A stretch of 64,000 bases of DNA from Chitinophaga pendula (GCF_020386615.1 NZ_CP077769.1:1-64000); one strand, 5' to 3'. Counted from the first letter of the stretch, positions 1-10,371 are shown. Numbers and translations: made by a program. Notes: generated by a model not told the origin, from the letters alone.

Positions 1-3000
1 ACGGAGCTGTTACCGCTAAGTTCGATATCAGTATGGATGTGATGATCGCCGATGATGGTTTATTGCTTTCGCTGAACTATTGTAGCGATTTGTTCCGTGC
101 TGATACGATGGAACGGTTCCTGGACCGTTATGTTTATTTACTGGAAGCGATAGCATCGGATGCAGGTCAGTCGCTGGATCAATTGCCGTTATCTGCTCCG
201 GCAGCTTTACAACAACTTACATACGATTTTAATAATACGGCGGCGGCTTACCCTGATGGTAGCAGCCTCGTGGATTTGTTCCGGGAGCAGGTACGTCTTT
301 ATCCGGAACGGTTGGCCCTGGTATTTGAGGAAGAGCGGATCAGCTATGGAATGCTGGAAGATCGTACTGCGCGGTTGGCAGGATATCTTCGGAGGAGGGT
401 ACCTGGTGGCAGCCGTATAGGTGTGTTGATGGATGGTAGTGCTGCGATGATCATCACGATACTGGGGATCATCCGTCATGGTAGTGCGTATGTACCGCTG
501 GACCCGGCTTATCCTGCGGGTCGTCTTGCCTATATGATTGCCGACAGTGATATTCATACGGTGATCACGCATGTAGGTACAGGTGTTCCTTCGGAAGTTG
601 GGGAGCACGTGCAGTGGCTATTATGGGAGGAGATACAAGCTGCGGTAGCTGCGTCGGCTCCGTGGGATGGTAGTACAGATATTGATACGCTGGCTTACAT
701 TATCTACACCTCTGGTTCGACGGGACAGCCGAAGGGCGTTATGGTTAACCACGGTAATATTGTGAGTCTGGTGAAGGGTGTTACTTATGTTTCTTTTGCG
801 GACCAGGTATTGCTGGCTACTGGCTCACCTTCCTTTGATGCCAGTACGTTTGAGTATTGGGGTATGCTGTTGAATGGTGGTCAGTTGGTGATATGTCAGC
901 GGGCTGTGTTAACAGATATTTTCCGTTTGAGGGAGTTGTTAGTCGCTCATGGTGTGAGTATGTTATGGTGTACAGCCGGTTGGTTTAACGAACTGGTGGA
1001 GACAGCTATCCATGTTTTTGATACGGTAACTACGGTGCTGGCAGGCGGCGAACGCTTGTCGGTGCAGCATGTGAACCGTTATTTAAGTGCCTTTCCGGGT
1101 CGTAGCCTGATCAATGGTTATGGTCCTACAGAGAATACGACTTTTTCGCTGACTTATTGTATCAACTCTCCGTCGGCGCAGGAGATACCGATCGGTGTTC
1201 CGTTAGAGAACCGTACGGCTTATATTCTGGATGTGCACGGTAATTTATGTGATATCGGTATTGCGGGAGAGATCTGTGTAGGAGGGGTGGGGTTATCACC
1301 TGGTTACTGGAATAATCCTTCACTGACGGCTGCACGTTTTATAGACATTCCTGGTTTGGGTTTAGTATACCGAACCGGGGACCGTGGTCGCTGGCAGGCA
1401 GATGGGAATATCTCGTACCTGGGTCGTATGGACGAGCAGGTAAAACTGCGAGGATACCGGATTGAATTAGGGGAGATAGAGCACGTGTTGCAGCGTTATA
1501 TGGGTGTTCAGCAAGCAGTAGTTGTTGTGAGTGGTGATGATGCTCACCGTCAGCTGGTGGGTTATGTGGTACCGGAAGATGTGAATGTATCTGCGTTGGA
1601 AAGCTGGATGCGGGATCGTTTACCAGCTTACATGTTGCCCTCATTGTTATTACCGATAGCGGCGATACCGCTGACTGCGAATGGTAAAATAGACCGGCGG
1701 TCGTTGTCAGCAGATACATCATTGTCGGTACGTGTTAAGACTTATGAAGCGCCTCGCAATGCAATGGAGGAAATACTGGCGGGTATCTGGTCTGATTTAT
1801 TGAGTGTACCACGAGTAGGAATATATGATAATTTCTTTGTACTGGGAGGTCATTCCTTGCTGGCGATGCGGCTGGTGTCTGCTATCCGTCAGCATCTGAA
1901 GGCAGAGATCAGTGTGCGGGATATCTTCCTGCATTCAACCATTGCGGGATTATCCGGACAGATTGAAGCAGCCAGGAATGGATTGTTATTGCCGGCTATA
2001 TCGCCCCGTACATCTGACGAGTGGTTGCCGTTATCTTTTGCGCAGGAGCGGCTTTGGTTTATAGATCGTTTGCAGGGCAGTGTACAATATCACATTCCGC
2101 AATTGGTGCCCTTACCTGCAGAAACAGATGCTGCGTTGTTAGCCGCGGCGATCAGAAATGTGATCGAGCGGCATGAAGTATTGCGTACGGTGATTGTAGA
2201 GGAAGAGGGTATTGGTTATCAGCAGATCCGTTCTGCGGAAAGATGGGCCCTGGATAATTGTGTGATTACTGCTATAGATGAATATATACAACAGCCATTT
2301 GATCTGAATCAGGATTATCTGTTGCGAGCTGCGATGGTGGAGCAGGAAGATGGTACACAGTTGTTGTTACTGGTAGTACATCATATTGCTTTTGACGGTT
2401 GGTCTGTTAATATTCTCTTGCATGAGTTATGGGAAAATTATGAAGCTCATCTGGAACAGCGTGTATTATCCTTGTCACCCTTGCCGATACAATATGCGGA
2501 TTATGCTTTATGGCAGCGTAAATATTTATTGGGGGATACTTTGGCCGTGCGTTTGTCTTACTGGAAGCAACAGTTGGCGGATGTACCGGTGTTGGACCTG
2601 CTGACTGATTATCCACGGGCCCAGGAGCAAAGCGTAAACGGGGCTGTATTACATAAACGGGCAAATACCGATCTGATGGCGGCGTTGTCAGGTATATCAC
2701 AGGAGCATGGGGTGACAATGTTTATGACTTTGCTAGCGGCCTTTAAGGTGCTGTTGTATCGTTATACGGGTCAGGCAGATATTTGCGTGGGTACACCGAT
2801 CGCTGGTCGTCAGCAGCAGGAAGTAGAGCCGCTGATCGGCTTTTTTGTGAACACGCTGGCGCTGCGTACGCAGCTGAGTGGATCAGCAAGTTTTATATCG
2901 CTATTGGATACTGTACGTCAAATGACCCTGTCTGCCTATGAGCACCAGGATGTACCATTTGAGAAGGTGGTAGAGGCGGTGTCGACCGCGCGGGATATGA

Positions 3001-6000
3001 GCCGTACGCCACTATTCCAGACGCTGTTTTCGGTTCAGCAGGTGGTGTCGATCGGCCAAGAGGCTACGGTGCAAACAGGAGCGGTTACTGCTAAGTTTGA
3101 TATCAGTCTGGATGTGATGATCGCCGATGATGGTTTATTGTTCTCCCTGAACTATAGTAGTGATCTTTTCCGTGCTGATACGATGCAAAGATTCCTGGAC
3201 CGTTACGTTCATTTATTGGCGGCGATAGCAGAGGATGCAGGTCAGTCGCTGGATCAATTGCCGTTATCTGCTCCGGCAGCTTTACAACAACTTACATACG
3301 ATTTTAATAATACGGCGGCAGCTTACCCTGATGGTAGCAACCTCGTGGATTTGTTCCGGGAGCAGGTACGTCTTTATCCGGAACGGCTGGCGTTGGTATT
3401 TGAGGAAGAGCGGATCAGCTATGGAATGCTGGAAGATCGTACTGCGCGGTTGGCAGGATATCTTCGGAGGAGGGTACCTGGTGGCAGCCGTATAGGTGTG
3501 TTGATGGATGGTAGTGCTGCGATGATCATCACGATACTTGGTATCATTCGTCATGGCAGTGCGTATGTACCGCTGGACCCGGCTTATCCTGCCGGTCGTC
3601 TTGCTTATATGATTGCAGACAGTGATATTCATACGGTGATCACGCATGCCGGTATAGGTATTCCTTCGGGAGTTGGGGAGCACGTGCAGTGGCTGTTATG
3701 GGAGGATATACAACCTGCGGTAGCCATGTCGGCTCCTTGGGATGGTAGTACAGATATTGATACGCTGGCTTACATTATCTACACCTCTGGTTCGACGGGA
3801 CAGCCGAAAGGGGTGATGGTCAACCACGGTAATATTGTGAGCCTGGTGAAGGGTGTTACCTATGTTTCTTTTGCAGATCAGATACTGCTGGCTACCTGTT
3901 CTCCTTCCTTTGATGTAAGCACATTTGAGTATTGGGGTATGCTGTTGAATGGTGGCCAGCTGGTGATGTGCCCGCGGGCAGTATTAACGGATATCCCCCG
4001 TTTGCGGGAAGTGTTGGTAGCTAATAGGGTGAGTATGTTATGGTGTACGGCCGGTTGGTTTAACGAACTGGTAGAGACGGATATCCATGTTTTTGATACG
4101 GTGACTACGGTGCTGGCAGGCGGGGAACGCTTGTCTGTGCAGCATGTGAACCGTTATTTAAGTGCCTTTCCGGGTCGTAGCCTGATCAATGGTTATGGTC
4201 CTACAGAGAATACGACTTTTTCGCTGACTTATTGTATCAACTCGCCATCGGCACAGGAGATACCGATCGGTTTTCCGTTAGAGAACCGTACGGCTTATAT
4301 CCTGGATGTGCACGGTAATTTATGTGATATCGGTATTGCAGGAGAGATCTGTGTAGGAGGGGTGGGATTATCACCTGGTTACTGGAATAATCCTTCACTG
4401 ACAGCGGCCCGTTTTGTAGACATCCCCGGTTTGGGTTTAGTATATCGTACCGGAGACCGTGGTCGCTGGCAGGCAGACGGTAGGGTGGAATACCTGGGTC
4501 GTATGGACGAGCAGGTAAAACTGCGAGGATACCGGATTGAATTAGGGGAGATAGAGCACGTGTTGCAGCGTTATACGGGAGTTCAGCAAGCGGTCGTTGT
4601 GGTGAGTGGCAGTGGAGTGCAGCGTCAGCTGGTGGGTTATGTGGTGCCGGAAGATGTGAATGTATCTGCGTTGGAAGGCTGGATACAGGATCGTTTACCA
4701 GCTTACATGTTGCCCTCATTGTTATTACCGATAGCGGCGATACCGTTGACGGCGAATGGTAAAATAGACCGGCGGTCGTTATCACAGCTGGATGTGGTAG
4801 CAAGGGAGACTGGTACCTATACTGCGCCTCGCAATGCGATGGAGGAGATACTTGCCGGTATATGGTCTGAATTGCTCGGTTTAGCGCGTGTCGGTATATA
4901 TGATAATTTCTTTGTACTGGGAGGTCATTCCTTGCTGGCGATGCGGTTGGTGTCTGCTATCCGTCAGCATTTGCAGTCAGAGATCAGTGTGCGGGATATC
5001 TTCCTGCATCCAACCATTGCGGGATTATCCGGACAGATTGAAGCAGCTAGGAATGGATTGTTATTGCCGGCTATATCGCCCCGTACATCTGACGAGTGGT
5101 TGCCGTTATCTTTTGCACAGGAGCGACTTTGGTTTATAGATCGTTTGCAGGGCAGTGTACAATATCACATTCCGCAATTGGTGCCTTTACCTGCAGAAAC
5201 AGATGTTGCGTTGTTGGCAGCAGCGATCCGTGATGTGATCGAGCGGCATGAAGTATTGCGTACGGTGATTGTAGAGAAGTCAGGTATTGGTTATCAGGAG
5301 ATCCGTGCCGCGGAGGAATGGACAATGGGTGAATGTGGAGCGGATGCAATAACTACGTATATAAGTGAACCATTTGATCTGAGCCAAGATTACCTGTTGC
5401 GGGCTGCGATGGTGGAACAGGAAGATGGTACGTCATTGTTGTTACTGGTGGTGCACCATATTGCTTTTGATGCCTGGTCCGCCAATATTCTGTTGCAGGA
5501 GTTATGGACGTTTTACACGGCGAGATATGAACAGCGGGAATTACCCTTATCACCCTTGCCGATACAGTATGCGGACTATGCTTTATGGCAACGGAGATAT
5601 TTGTCAGGAGAGACCCTGACTACTCATGTGTCTTACTGGAAGGAGCAATTAGTGGATGTGCCGGTATTGGATCTGTATACAGATCATGTACGCCCAACGG
5701 AACAAAGTATACGGGGGAGTGTGCTCCGCCGTGGAGTAAGTGTGGATATACGAAATACGCTATCTGCGTTGTCGCACCAGGAAGGGACAACGATGTTTAT
5801 GACGTTGCTGGCGGCTTTTAAGGTGTTATTATATCGATATACGGGTCAGGATGATATTTGTGTGGGTACTCCTGTAGCGGGTCGTCGTCAGCAGGAAGTA
5901 GAGCCTTTGATCGGGTTCTTTGTGAATATGCTGGCTTTGCGTAGCCGTTTTGAAGGAGGTTGGAGTTTCAGGCGTTTGTTGCAGGAGGTACGTGAGGTGA

Positions 6001-9000
6001 CGCTGGATGCTTATGCTCATCAGGATGTACCATTTGAGAAGGTAGTAGAAGCGGTGGAGGCCAGCCGGGATATCAGCCGAACGCCGTTGTTCCAGGTGTT
6101 GTTTTCTTTACAGCATGCCGGAGGACTTGGCACGTCTGATGAGTCGGCGGATAGTGAGCGGGCTGTTCACGCCCGTTTTGATCTGAGCCTTCATGTGGTG
6201 GATACACCGGATGGTTTGTGGCTGAGTCTGACTTATTGCAGTGATCTGTACCGTTCGGATACCATGGATGGTATGCTGGATCAGTATTTGGTTTTGCTGG
6301 AATCGTTGTGTGCGGATGCTGGTCAGACTTTATCTACTGTTCGTCTGCACCGGGCATCAGCTGTTGCTGAGTTACAGGATCTAAGTAGGAATGCAATAGC
6401 ATTGACGGGCGGCGATCAGACCCTGGTGGATCTTTTTGAGGAGCAGGTTCGATTATCCGGGGATGCGACCGCGTTGATCTATGAGGAGGAGCGGGTAAGT
6501 TATGCGGCGTTGTACACCCGTAGCTGTGCCTTGTCGGTGCAGTTGCGTAACGCTGGTGTAGGCGTAGGGCAGCTGGTGCCGGTGTGTCAGGAACGGTCAG
6601 TAGATATGATCGTTTCTATCTTGGGTATTCTGCTGGCTGGTGGTGCTTATGTGCCGTTGTCAGCACGGGAGCCGCAGGAGCGTCTATGGCGTATGCTGGA
6701 CAGTACGGGCTCAGGTGTAGTGGTCAGCAGCGGTGATTTATCTCAGCTGTTTGAAGGACGAGGGGAAGTAGTGATCTGTTCAGACCATGTAGTGATGACA
6801 GCAGGATATGTGCCTGTATTAATAAGTAGTGATGATACGGCCTATGTTATTTATACTTCAGGTTCGAGTGGAACGCCCAAAGGCGTGCATATCTCACACC
6901 GTTCGATTGTGAATTATATTCTTGGTCAGCGTCGTTATTACGGAGTGGACAGCAGTGACCGTATTTTACAGTTTTCTCCCTACACTTTTGATGCATCTGT
7001 AGAACAGATCTTCTTGGCCTTGTTGAGTGGGGCGGTGTTGGTGTTATTCCGGGAAGGATTACAGTTGGATACTGCGGGATTTGAGAGGCTGTTGTATGAT
7101 CAGGGTATTACGCATCTGCATGCCACGCCGGGTTTCCTGGATACGTTGCGTGTGGGTGTTTATAATGGTTTGCGCCGGGTGATATCTGGTGGAGAGTTAT
7201 GTAGTGTAGATCTGGCGGAACGTTGGCGGGAGACGGTGGTATTTTATAACAAGTACGGGCCTACTGAGGCGACGATATCGGTATTATGTTTTAACTGCTC
7301 GGCATCAGCGGAGCTGGATTATCGTCAGTTGCCGATAGGCCGACCGCTGGCCAATACGGAGGTGTATATATTAGATCAAGTTGGGGGATTATTGCCCGTT
7401 GGTGTGCCGGGAGAGATCTGTATAGGCGGTGTTCAGTTGGCGAAGGGTTATCATGAGGATGCTGTGCTGACTGGGGCGAAGTTTGTGGAGGTGCCAGGAT
7501 TAGGTTTGTTGTATCGGACAGGCGACCGGGGTAGATGGTTGACGACTGGTGATGTAGCATACCTGGGTCGTATGGATGAGCAGTTGAAGCTGCGGGGATA
7601 TCGAATAGAGACTGGCGAGATAGAGCAAGTGTTACAGCGTTGCCCCGGCGTAGAGCAGGCGGTGGTGGTGTTGCAAGGTAGTGGTGTTCATCGTCAGTTG
7701 GTAGGTTATGTGGTTCCGGAGGATGTTGACAGGGGCTTGTTGGAGGACTGGTTATCGTCTCAGTTACCGGTTTATATGCATCCCTCGTTGTTGTTGTCTG
7801 TTTCTTCGTTACCGCTGACGCGGAATGGAAAGATAGACCGGAAGCAGTTATCGTCCCGTGAGGTTGTACTGACGGTGGCTGAAACTTATGTTGCGGCTAC
7901 TACTGCTACGGAGCAGGTGTTGGTAAACATCTGGGAGGAGCTGTTAGCTGTAGGGCGTGTAGGCATATATGATAACTTCTTTTCACTAGGTGGGCATTCG
8001 ATTATTATCATTCGTATGCTTAACAAGACCCGGCAGGAAGGATGGGATCTGCAGCTGAAAGACTTTTTTGTATATCAGCATATTGCGGCGTTGGCAGCGG
8101 TGGTTGATGAGCGGCGGAGTAGTGAGTTGACGGTGGCGGATGCAGTGGGTGCAGGCGGTAGCGGGCATTTATTGAAGTTGATGACCGGTGGTGATCAGGC
8201 GCCTGTATTTATTATCCCTGGTTCGGGAGGTATCTGTGACGGATATGATGAGCTGGCGATATTATTTAAAGGTATCAGTCCAGTATATGGTATACAGATG
8301 CCGGGTGTGCTGGCAGGGGAGTCGCCATTGGAAACTATTTCTGCTATTGCGATACAGCATATCAGCTGGATAAAAGAGGTGTATGCTGCGGGGCCTTATC
8401 GTTTTATCGCTCACTCTTTCGGTGCACATGTTGCTTTTGAAATGGCCCGGTTGTTGGAATCCACAGGTGAAAAGGTAGAATGGGTCGTGATGCTGGATAG
8501 TTCTACGACGTTGAACAAGGTGGATCTTACCAATATGGAGCGCGATATGCCGGAAGAGGAACGTATTGACTTCGTTGTACGGGCGGCAGGTGCGGTATTT
8601 GAAGGACATCAGCAAATTGCTGATACGCATAAGTACTGGCTGGATGATCTGAAGAGTGCCATGCGGGGTCTTGATATGCGGGGGATGGCAGCGTATCTGT
8701 CGGCGTTTGTAAAAGAGAAAACCAATGATTACAGTGAATCGATGGATTTTCTGACGAGGTTGATCCAGTTACGTGTGAGCAATGTGGTGATGACTAATCA
8801 GGTGGAAGGTTGTATACAATCGCCTTTGATCATTGCCCGGGCGTTGGAGTCGCGTTGGACGGAGACGGATGAATACCTGGGATGGGCTGCGCATGCTTCT
8901 GATATTCGTATGCTGGAAGTGTCCGGGGATCACCTGAGTATGACAAAAGATCCTCATATCGCTGTTTTATTAACGTATCTGAAAGATACCGGGATGGTAC

Positions 9001-9008
9001 CATTTTAG
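1..9008 (+). CDS. Non-ribosomal peptide synthetase, 3' part (C end-A-T-C-A-T-C-A-T-TE)
   Basis: The reading frame is open from the left edge, so the 5' end lies outside the window. It encodes the last modules of a peptide assembly line. In order: the end of a condensation (C) domain (to about 190), adenylation A1 (about 270-1700, core YTSGSTGQPKG near 702-735), carrier T1 (GGHS near 1846), C (HHIAFDG near 2380-2400), A2 (about 3345-4770), T2 (near 4920), C (HHIAFDA near 5453-5473), A3 (about 6420-7840), T3 (GGHS near 7990) and a type I thioesterase (about 8190-9008) with nucleophile Ser at 8415-8417 in AHSFG. All A domains keep YRTGDRGRW and NGKIDR. Aligned by eye to GrsA, the specificity residues of A1 read roughly D-A-F-W-V-A-G-T-F-K and those of A2 differ only by V for the second A, near the remembered valine code DAFWIGGTFK. 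A3 starts D-A-E and its substrate is unresolved. No epimerisation domain is visible. The terminal TE marks the end of the assembly line. The product is unknown. Confidence 0.95.
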   Translation, partial: GAVTAKFDISMDVMIADDGLLLSLNYCSDLFRADTMERFLDRYVYLLEAIASDAGQSLDQLPLSAPAALQQLTYDFNNTAAAYPDGSSLVDLFREQVRLYPERLALVFEEERISYGMLEDRTARLAGYLRRRVPGGSRIGVLMDGSAAMIITILGIIRHGSAYVPLDPAYPAGRLAYMIADSDIHTVITHVGTGVPSEVGEHVQWLLWEEIQAAVAASAPWDGSTDIDTLAYIIYTSGSTGQPKGVMVNHGNIVSLVKGVTYVSFADQVLLATGSPSFDASTFEYWGMLLNGGQLVICQRAVLTDIFRLRELLVAHGVSMLWCTAGWFNELVETAIHVFDTVTTVLAGGERLSVQHVNRYLSAFPGRSLINGYGPTENTTFSLTYCINSPSAQEIPIGVPLENRTAYILDVHGNLCDIGIAGEICVGGVGLSPGYWNNPSLTAARFIDIPGLGLVYRTGDRGRWQADGNISYLGRMDEQVKLRGYRIELGEIEHVLQRYMGVQQAVVVVSGDDAHRQLVGYVVPEDVNVSALESWMRDRLPAYMLPSLLLPIAAIPLTANGKIDRRSLSADTSLSVRVKTYEAPRNAMEEILAGIWSDLLSVPRVGIYDNFFVLGGHSLLAMRLVSAIRQHLKAEISVRDIFLHSTIAGLSGQIEAARNGLLLPAISPRTSDEWLPLSFAQERLWFIDRLQGSVQYHIPQLVPLPAETDAALLAAAIRNVIERHEVLRTVIVEEEGIGYQQIRSAERWALDNCVITAIDEYIQQPFDLNQDYLLRAAMVEQEDGTQLLLLVVHHIAFDGWSVNILLHELWENYEAHLEQRVLSLSPLPIQYADYALWQRKYLLGDTLAVRLSYWKQQLADVPVLDLLTDYPRAQEQSVNGAVLHKRANTDLMAALSGISQEHGVTMFMTLLAAFKVLLYRYTGQADICVGTPIAGRQQQEVEPLIGFFVNTLALRTQLSGSASFISLLDTVRQMTLSAYEHQDVPFEKVVEAVSTARDMSRTPLFQTLFSVQQVVSIGQEATVQTGAVTAKFDISLDVMIADDGLLFSLNYSSDLFRADTMQRFLDRYVHLLAAIAEDAGQSLDQLPLSAPAALQQLTYDFNNTAAAYPDGSNLVDLFREQVRLYPERLALVFEEERISYGMLEDRTARLAGYLRRRVPGGSRIGVLMDGSAAMIITILGIIRHGSAYVPLDPAYPAGRLAYMIADSDIHTVITHAGIGIPSGVGEHVQWLLWEDIQPAVAMSAPWDGSTDIDTLAYIIYTSGSTGQPKGVMVNHGNIVSLVKGVTYVSFADQILLATCSPSFDVSTFEYWGMLLNGGQLVMCPRAVLTDIPRLREVLVANRVSMLWCTAGWFNELVETDIHVFDTVTTVLAGGERLSVQHVNRYLSAFPGRSLINGYGPTENTTFSLTYCINSPSAQEIPIGFPLENRTAYILDVHGNLCDIGIAGEICVGGVGLSPGYWNNPSLTAARFVDIPGLGLVYRTGDRGRWQADGRVEYLGRMDEQVKLRGYRIELGEIEHVLQRYTGVQQAVVVVSGSGVQRQLVGYVVPEDVNVSALEGWIQDRLPAYMLPSLLLPIAAIPLTANGKIDRRSLSQLDVVARETGTYTAPRNAMEEILAGIWSELLGLARVGIYDNFFVLGGHSLLAMRLVSAIRQHLQSEISVRDIFLHPTIAGLSGQIEAARNGLLLPAISPRTSDEWLPLSFAQERLWFIDRLQGSVQYHIPQLVPLPAETDVALLAAAIRDVIERHEVLRTVIVEKSGIGYQEIRAAEEWTMGECGADAITTYISEPFDLSQDYLLRAAMVEQEDGTSLLLLVVHHIAFDAWSANILLQELWTFYTARYEQRELPLSPLPIQYADYALWQRRYLSGETLTTHVSYWKEQLVDVPVLDLYTDHVRPTEQSIRGSVLRRGVSVDIRNTLSALSHQEGTTMFMTLLAAFKVLLYRYTGQDDICVGTPVAGRRQQEVEPLIGFFVNMLALRSRFEGGWSFRRLLQEVREVTLDAYAHQDVPFEKVVEAVEASRDISRTPLFQVLFSLQHAGGLGTSDESADSERAVHARFDLSLHVVDTPDGLWLSLTYCSDLYRSDTMDGMLDQYLVLLESLCADAGQTLSTVRLHRASAVAELQDLSRNAIALTGGDQTLVDLFEEQVRLSGDATALIYEEERVSYAALYTRSCALSVQLRNAGVGVGQLVPVCQERSVDMIVSILGILLAGGAYVPLSAREPQERLWRMLDSTGSGVVVSSGDLSQLFEGRGEVVICSDHVVMTAGYVPVLISSDDTAYVIYTSGSSGTPKGVHISHRSIVNYILGQRRYYGVDSSDRILQFSPYTFDASVEQIFLALLSGAVLVLFREGLQLDTAGFERLLYDQGITHLHATPGFLDTLRVGVYNGLRRVISGGELCSVDLAERWRETVVFYNKYGPTEATISVLCFNCSASAELDYRQLPIGRPLANTEVYILDQVGGLLPVGVPGEICIGGVQLAKGYHEDAVLTGAKFVEVPGLGLLYRTGDRGRWLTTGDVAYLGRMDEQLKLRGYRIETGEIEQVLQRCPGVEQAVVVLQGSGVHRQLVGYVVPEDVDRGLLEDWLSSQLPVYMHPSLLLSVSSLPLTRNGKIDRKQLSSREVVLTVAETYVAATTATEQVLVNIWEELLAVGRVGIYDNFFSLGGHSIIIIRMLNKTRQEGWDLQLKDFFVYQHIAALAAVVDERRSSELTVADAVGAGGSGHLLKLMTGGDQAPVFIIPGSGGICDGYDELAILFKGISPVYGIQMPGVLAGESPLETISAIAIQHISWIKEVYAAGPYRFIAHSFGAHVAFEMARLLESTGEKVEWVVMLDSSTTLNKVDLTNMERDMPEEERIDFVVRAAGAVFEGHQQIADTHKYWLDDLKSAMRGLDMRGMAAYLSAFVKEKTNDYSESMDFLTRLIQLRVSNVVMTNQVEGCIQSPLIIARALESRWTETDEYLGWAAHASDIRMLEVSGDHLSMTKDPHIAVLLTYLKDTGMVPF
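33..5275 (+). repeat. Tandem NRPS module duplication, 3,075-bp offset
   Basis: The stretch from about 33 to 2200 reappears almost unchanged at about 3108 to 5275, always offset by exactly 3,075 bp (1,025 codons). Example: the segment at 1981 matches the one at 5056. The copies span the end of one C domain, a full A domain, the T domain and the start of the next C domain. Identity then falls in the rest of the C domain. The differences are mostly isolated substitutions, and the A-T linkers differ in sequence but not in length. This is seen directly. A recent duplication, or gene conversion between modules, is inferred. Confidence 0.93.
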
Positions 9009-9110
9009 GCAGTATTTGAATACATTTTAAAAAATGTGCACTGTTTTGAATGGGATTAAAAATTGTTATGTAATTTGAATAACCTATTAGAGAATGTTTA
9101 AAAATATTAT

Positions 9111-10304
9111 ATGAGAATCCCATTAGCTACTTTCTTCATTTCCTTACTTTCAGGGTGTTCTGTTATGAAGTCGGCAAAGATCATGAAGACGATCAATCAT
9201 GCAGAACTGGCCAACAAAGGATTCCTGTATGATATTCCATTTACATTTAAATCCGGCGTACTGATTATACAAGGGATCATTGACGGGAAGCAGGAGGAGC
9301 CTTTACATTTCATCTTTGATACCGGTGCGTATGGTACAGTGACGAACACTACTGCCCGTGCATATGGTTTAGATAAGGTGGCGGCTACTACTGGTGGAGA
9401 TGCGAATCAGGTGAAGGGGGAAGTGGGGATTTTCCGCATTTCGTCGTTTCAGCTGGGGGCCTTACAGTATAGTGGGGTTGGTGCGGTAGGTTATGATCAT
9501 CCGCCGTTGATTGCGTGTCTGGCAAATGGCGGTATTGTTGGGGCACCTTTGATGAAGGGTCGTATCTGGCAGATTGATATACGGAAGAACAGTATGGTTG
9601 TTACGGATGAGATCAGCCGTTTGCAGTTCCCGGAGGGGACAAAGAAGGTGCCTTTCCGGACGGATAAATTTTCACGGCCTTTTGTTGACCTGGAGATCAA
9701 CGGCCGGAGGCAGGAGTTTATGCTGGACCTGGGGGCTACGCAGTTGTTGGATATACCCGCGAAGGTGGCAGCTATGTATACCGGTTCGGGGAGCTCATTG
9801 TTGAAGGTGGTGGGGCAGGGATATCATGGTGCCTGGGGAGCGGTGCAGGATACTATTACCTTCGGTCTGTTAGACCAGGTGCAATTGTTTGGGGATACTT
9901 ACCGGCATATACCTTACAGTTATTCTCCCAAGTCCAATCAACCGGTAATAGGCAGTGAGCTGCTGAAATATTATGTATTGACAATGGATTTCAAAGCGGG
10001 GGTGCTTTACCTGACACGTTATGCGGATCCCGGTACGTTGAAGATTGCTTCTTTCGGGCTGGACCTGGACTACAAAGACGGGCAGGTGCTTGTGAGCCGT
10101 ATTTACAAAGACAGTAAGGCAGAGCAGGCGGGCATTGCTTTGGATACCCGTATTATTGCCATTAATGAAAAGCCGGTTACGTATAAAAGTTATTGTGAGT
10201 TCCTGGATGATAAACTGCAGCATTTTAAAAATGACCGGATAATATTATCTCTGGCGGGAGGGAAGAAGATAGCCTTAGCGAAGGAGACATTTCTGCAGCG
10301 GTAG
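9111..10304 (+). CDS. Retropepsin-like aspartyl protease lipoprotein with PDZ domain
   Basis: 397 aa. The N terminus is a short lipoprotein signal with lipobox LLSGC (Cys16), so the protein should sit on a membrane facing the periplasm. Two aspartyl-protease-like lobes follow: IFDTGA at residues 68-73 (Asp70) and LDLGA at residues 205-209 (Asp206), where the usual Thr of D-T-G is Leu. The C-terminal 70 or so residues form a PDZ-like domain (YKDSKAEQAGI...IIAINEKPV). The architecture matches the bacterial gag-like aspartyl protease plus PDZ family, whose substrates are mostly unknown. It starts 102 bp after the NRPS stop with no strong terminator between, so read-through is possible, but nothing shows a role in peptide maturation. 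A terminator follows at 10339. Confidence 0.85.
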   Translation: MRIPLATFFISLLSGCSVMKSAKIMKTINHAELANKGFLYDIPFTFKSGVLIIQGIIDGKQEEPLHFIFDTGAYGTVTNTTARAYGLDKVAATTGGDANQVKGEVGIFRISSFQLGALQYSGVGAVGYDHPPLIACLANGGIVGAPLMKGRIWQIDIRKNSMVVTDEISRLQFPEGTKKVPFRTDKFSRPFVDLEINGRRQEFMLDLGATQLLDIPAKVAAMYTGSGSSLLKVVGQGYHGAWGAVQDTITFGLLDQVQLFGDTYRHIPYSYSPKSNQPVIGSELLKYYVLTMDFKAGVLYLTRYADPGTLKIASFGLDLDYKDGQVLVSRIYKDSKAEQAGIALDTRIIAINEKPVTYKSYCEFLDDKLQHFKNDRIILSLAGGKKIALAKETFLQR

Positions 10305-10338
10305 GCGTGCTGTACTAAAGACGGATATATCTCATGAT

Positions 10339-10371
10339 AAAAAGCACCGGTAAAATACCGGTGCTTTTTTT
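10339..10371 (+). terminator. Intrinsic terminator after the aspartyl protease gene
   Basis: The stem AAAGCACCGG pairs perfectly with CCGGTGCTTT across a 7-nt loop and is followed by a run of T. The stem is flanked by A on the left and T on the right, so it could work in both directions. Confidence 0.85.
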
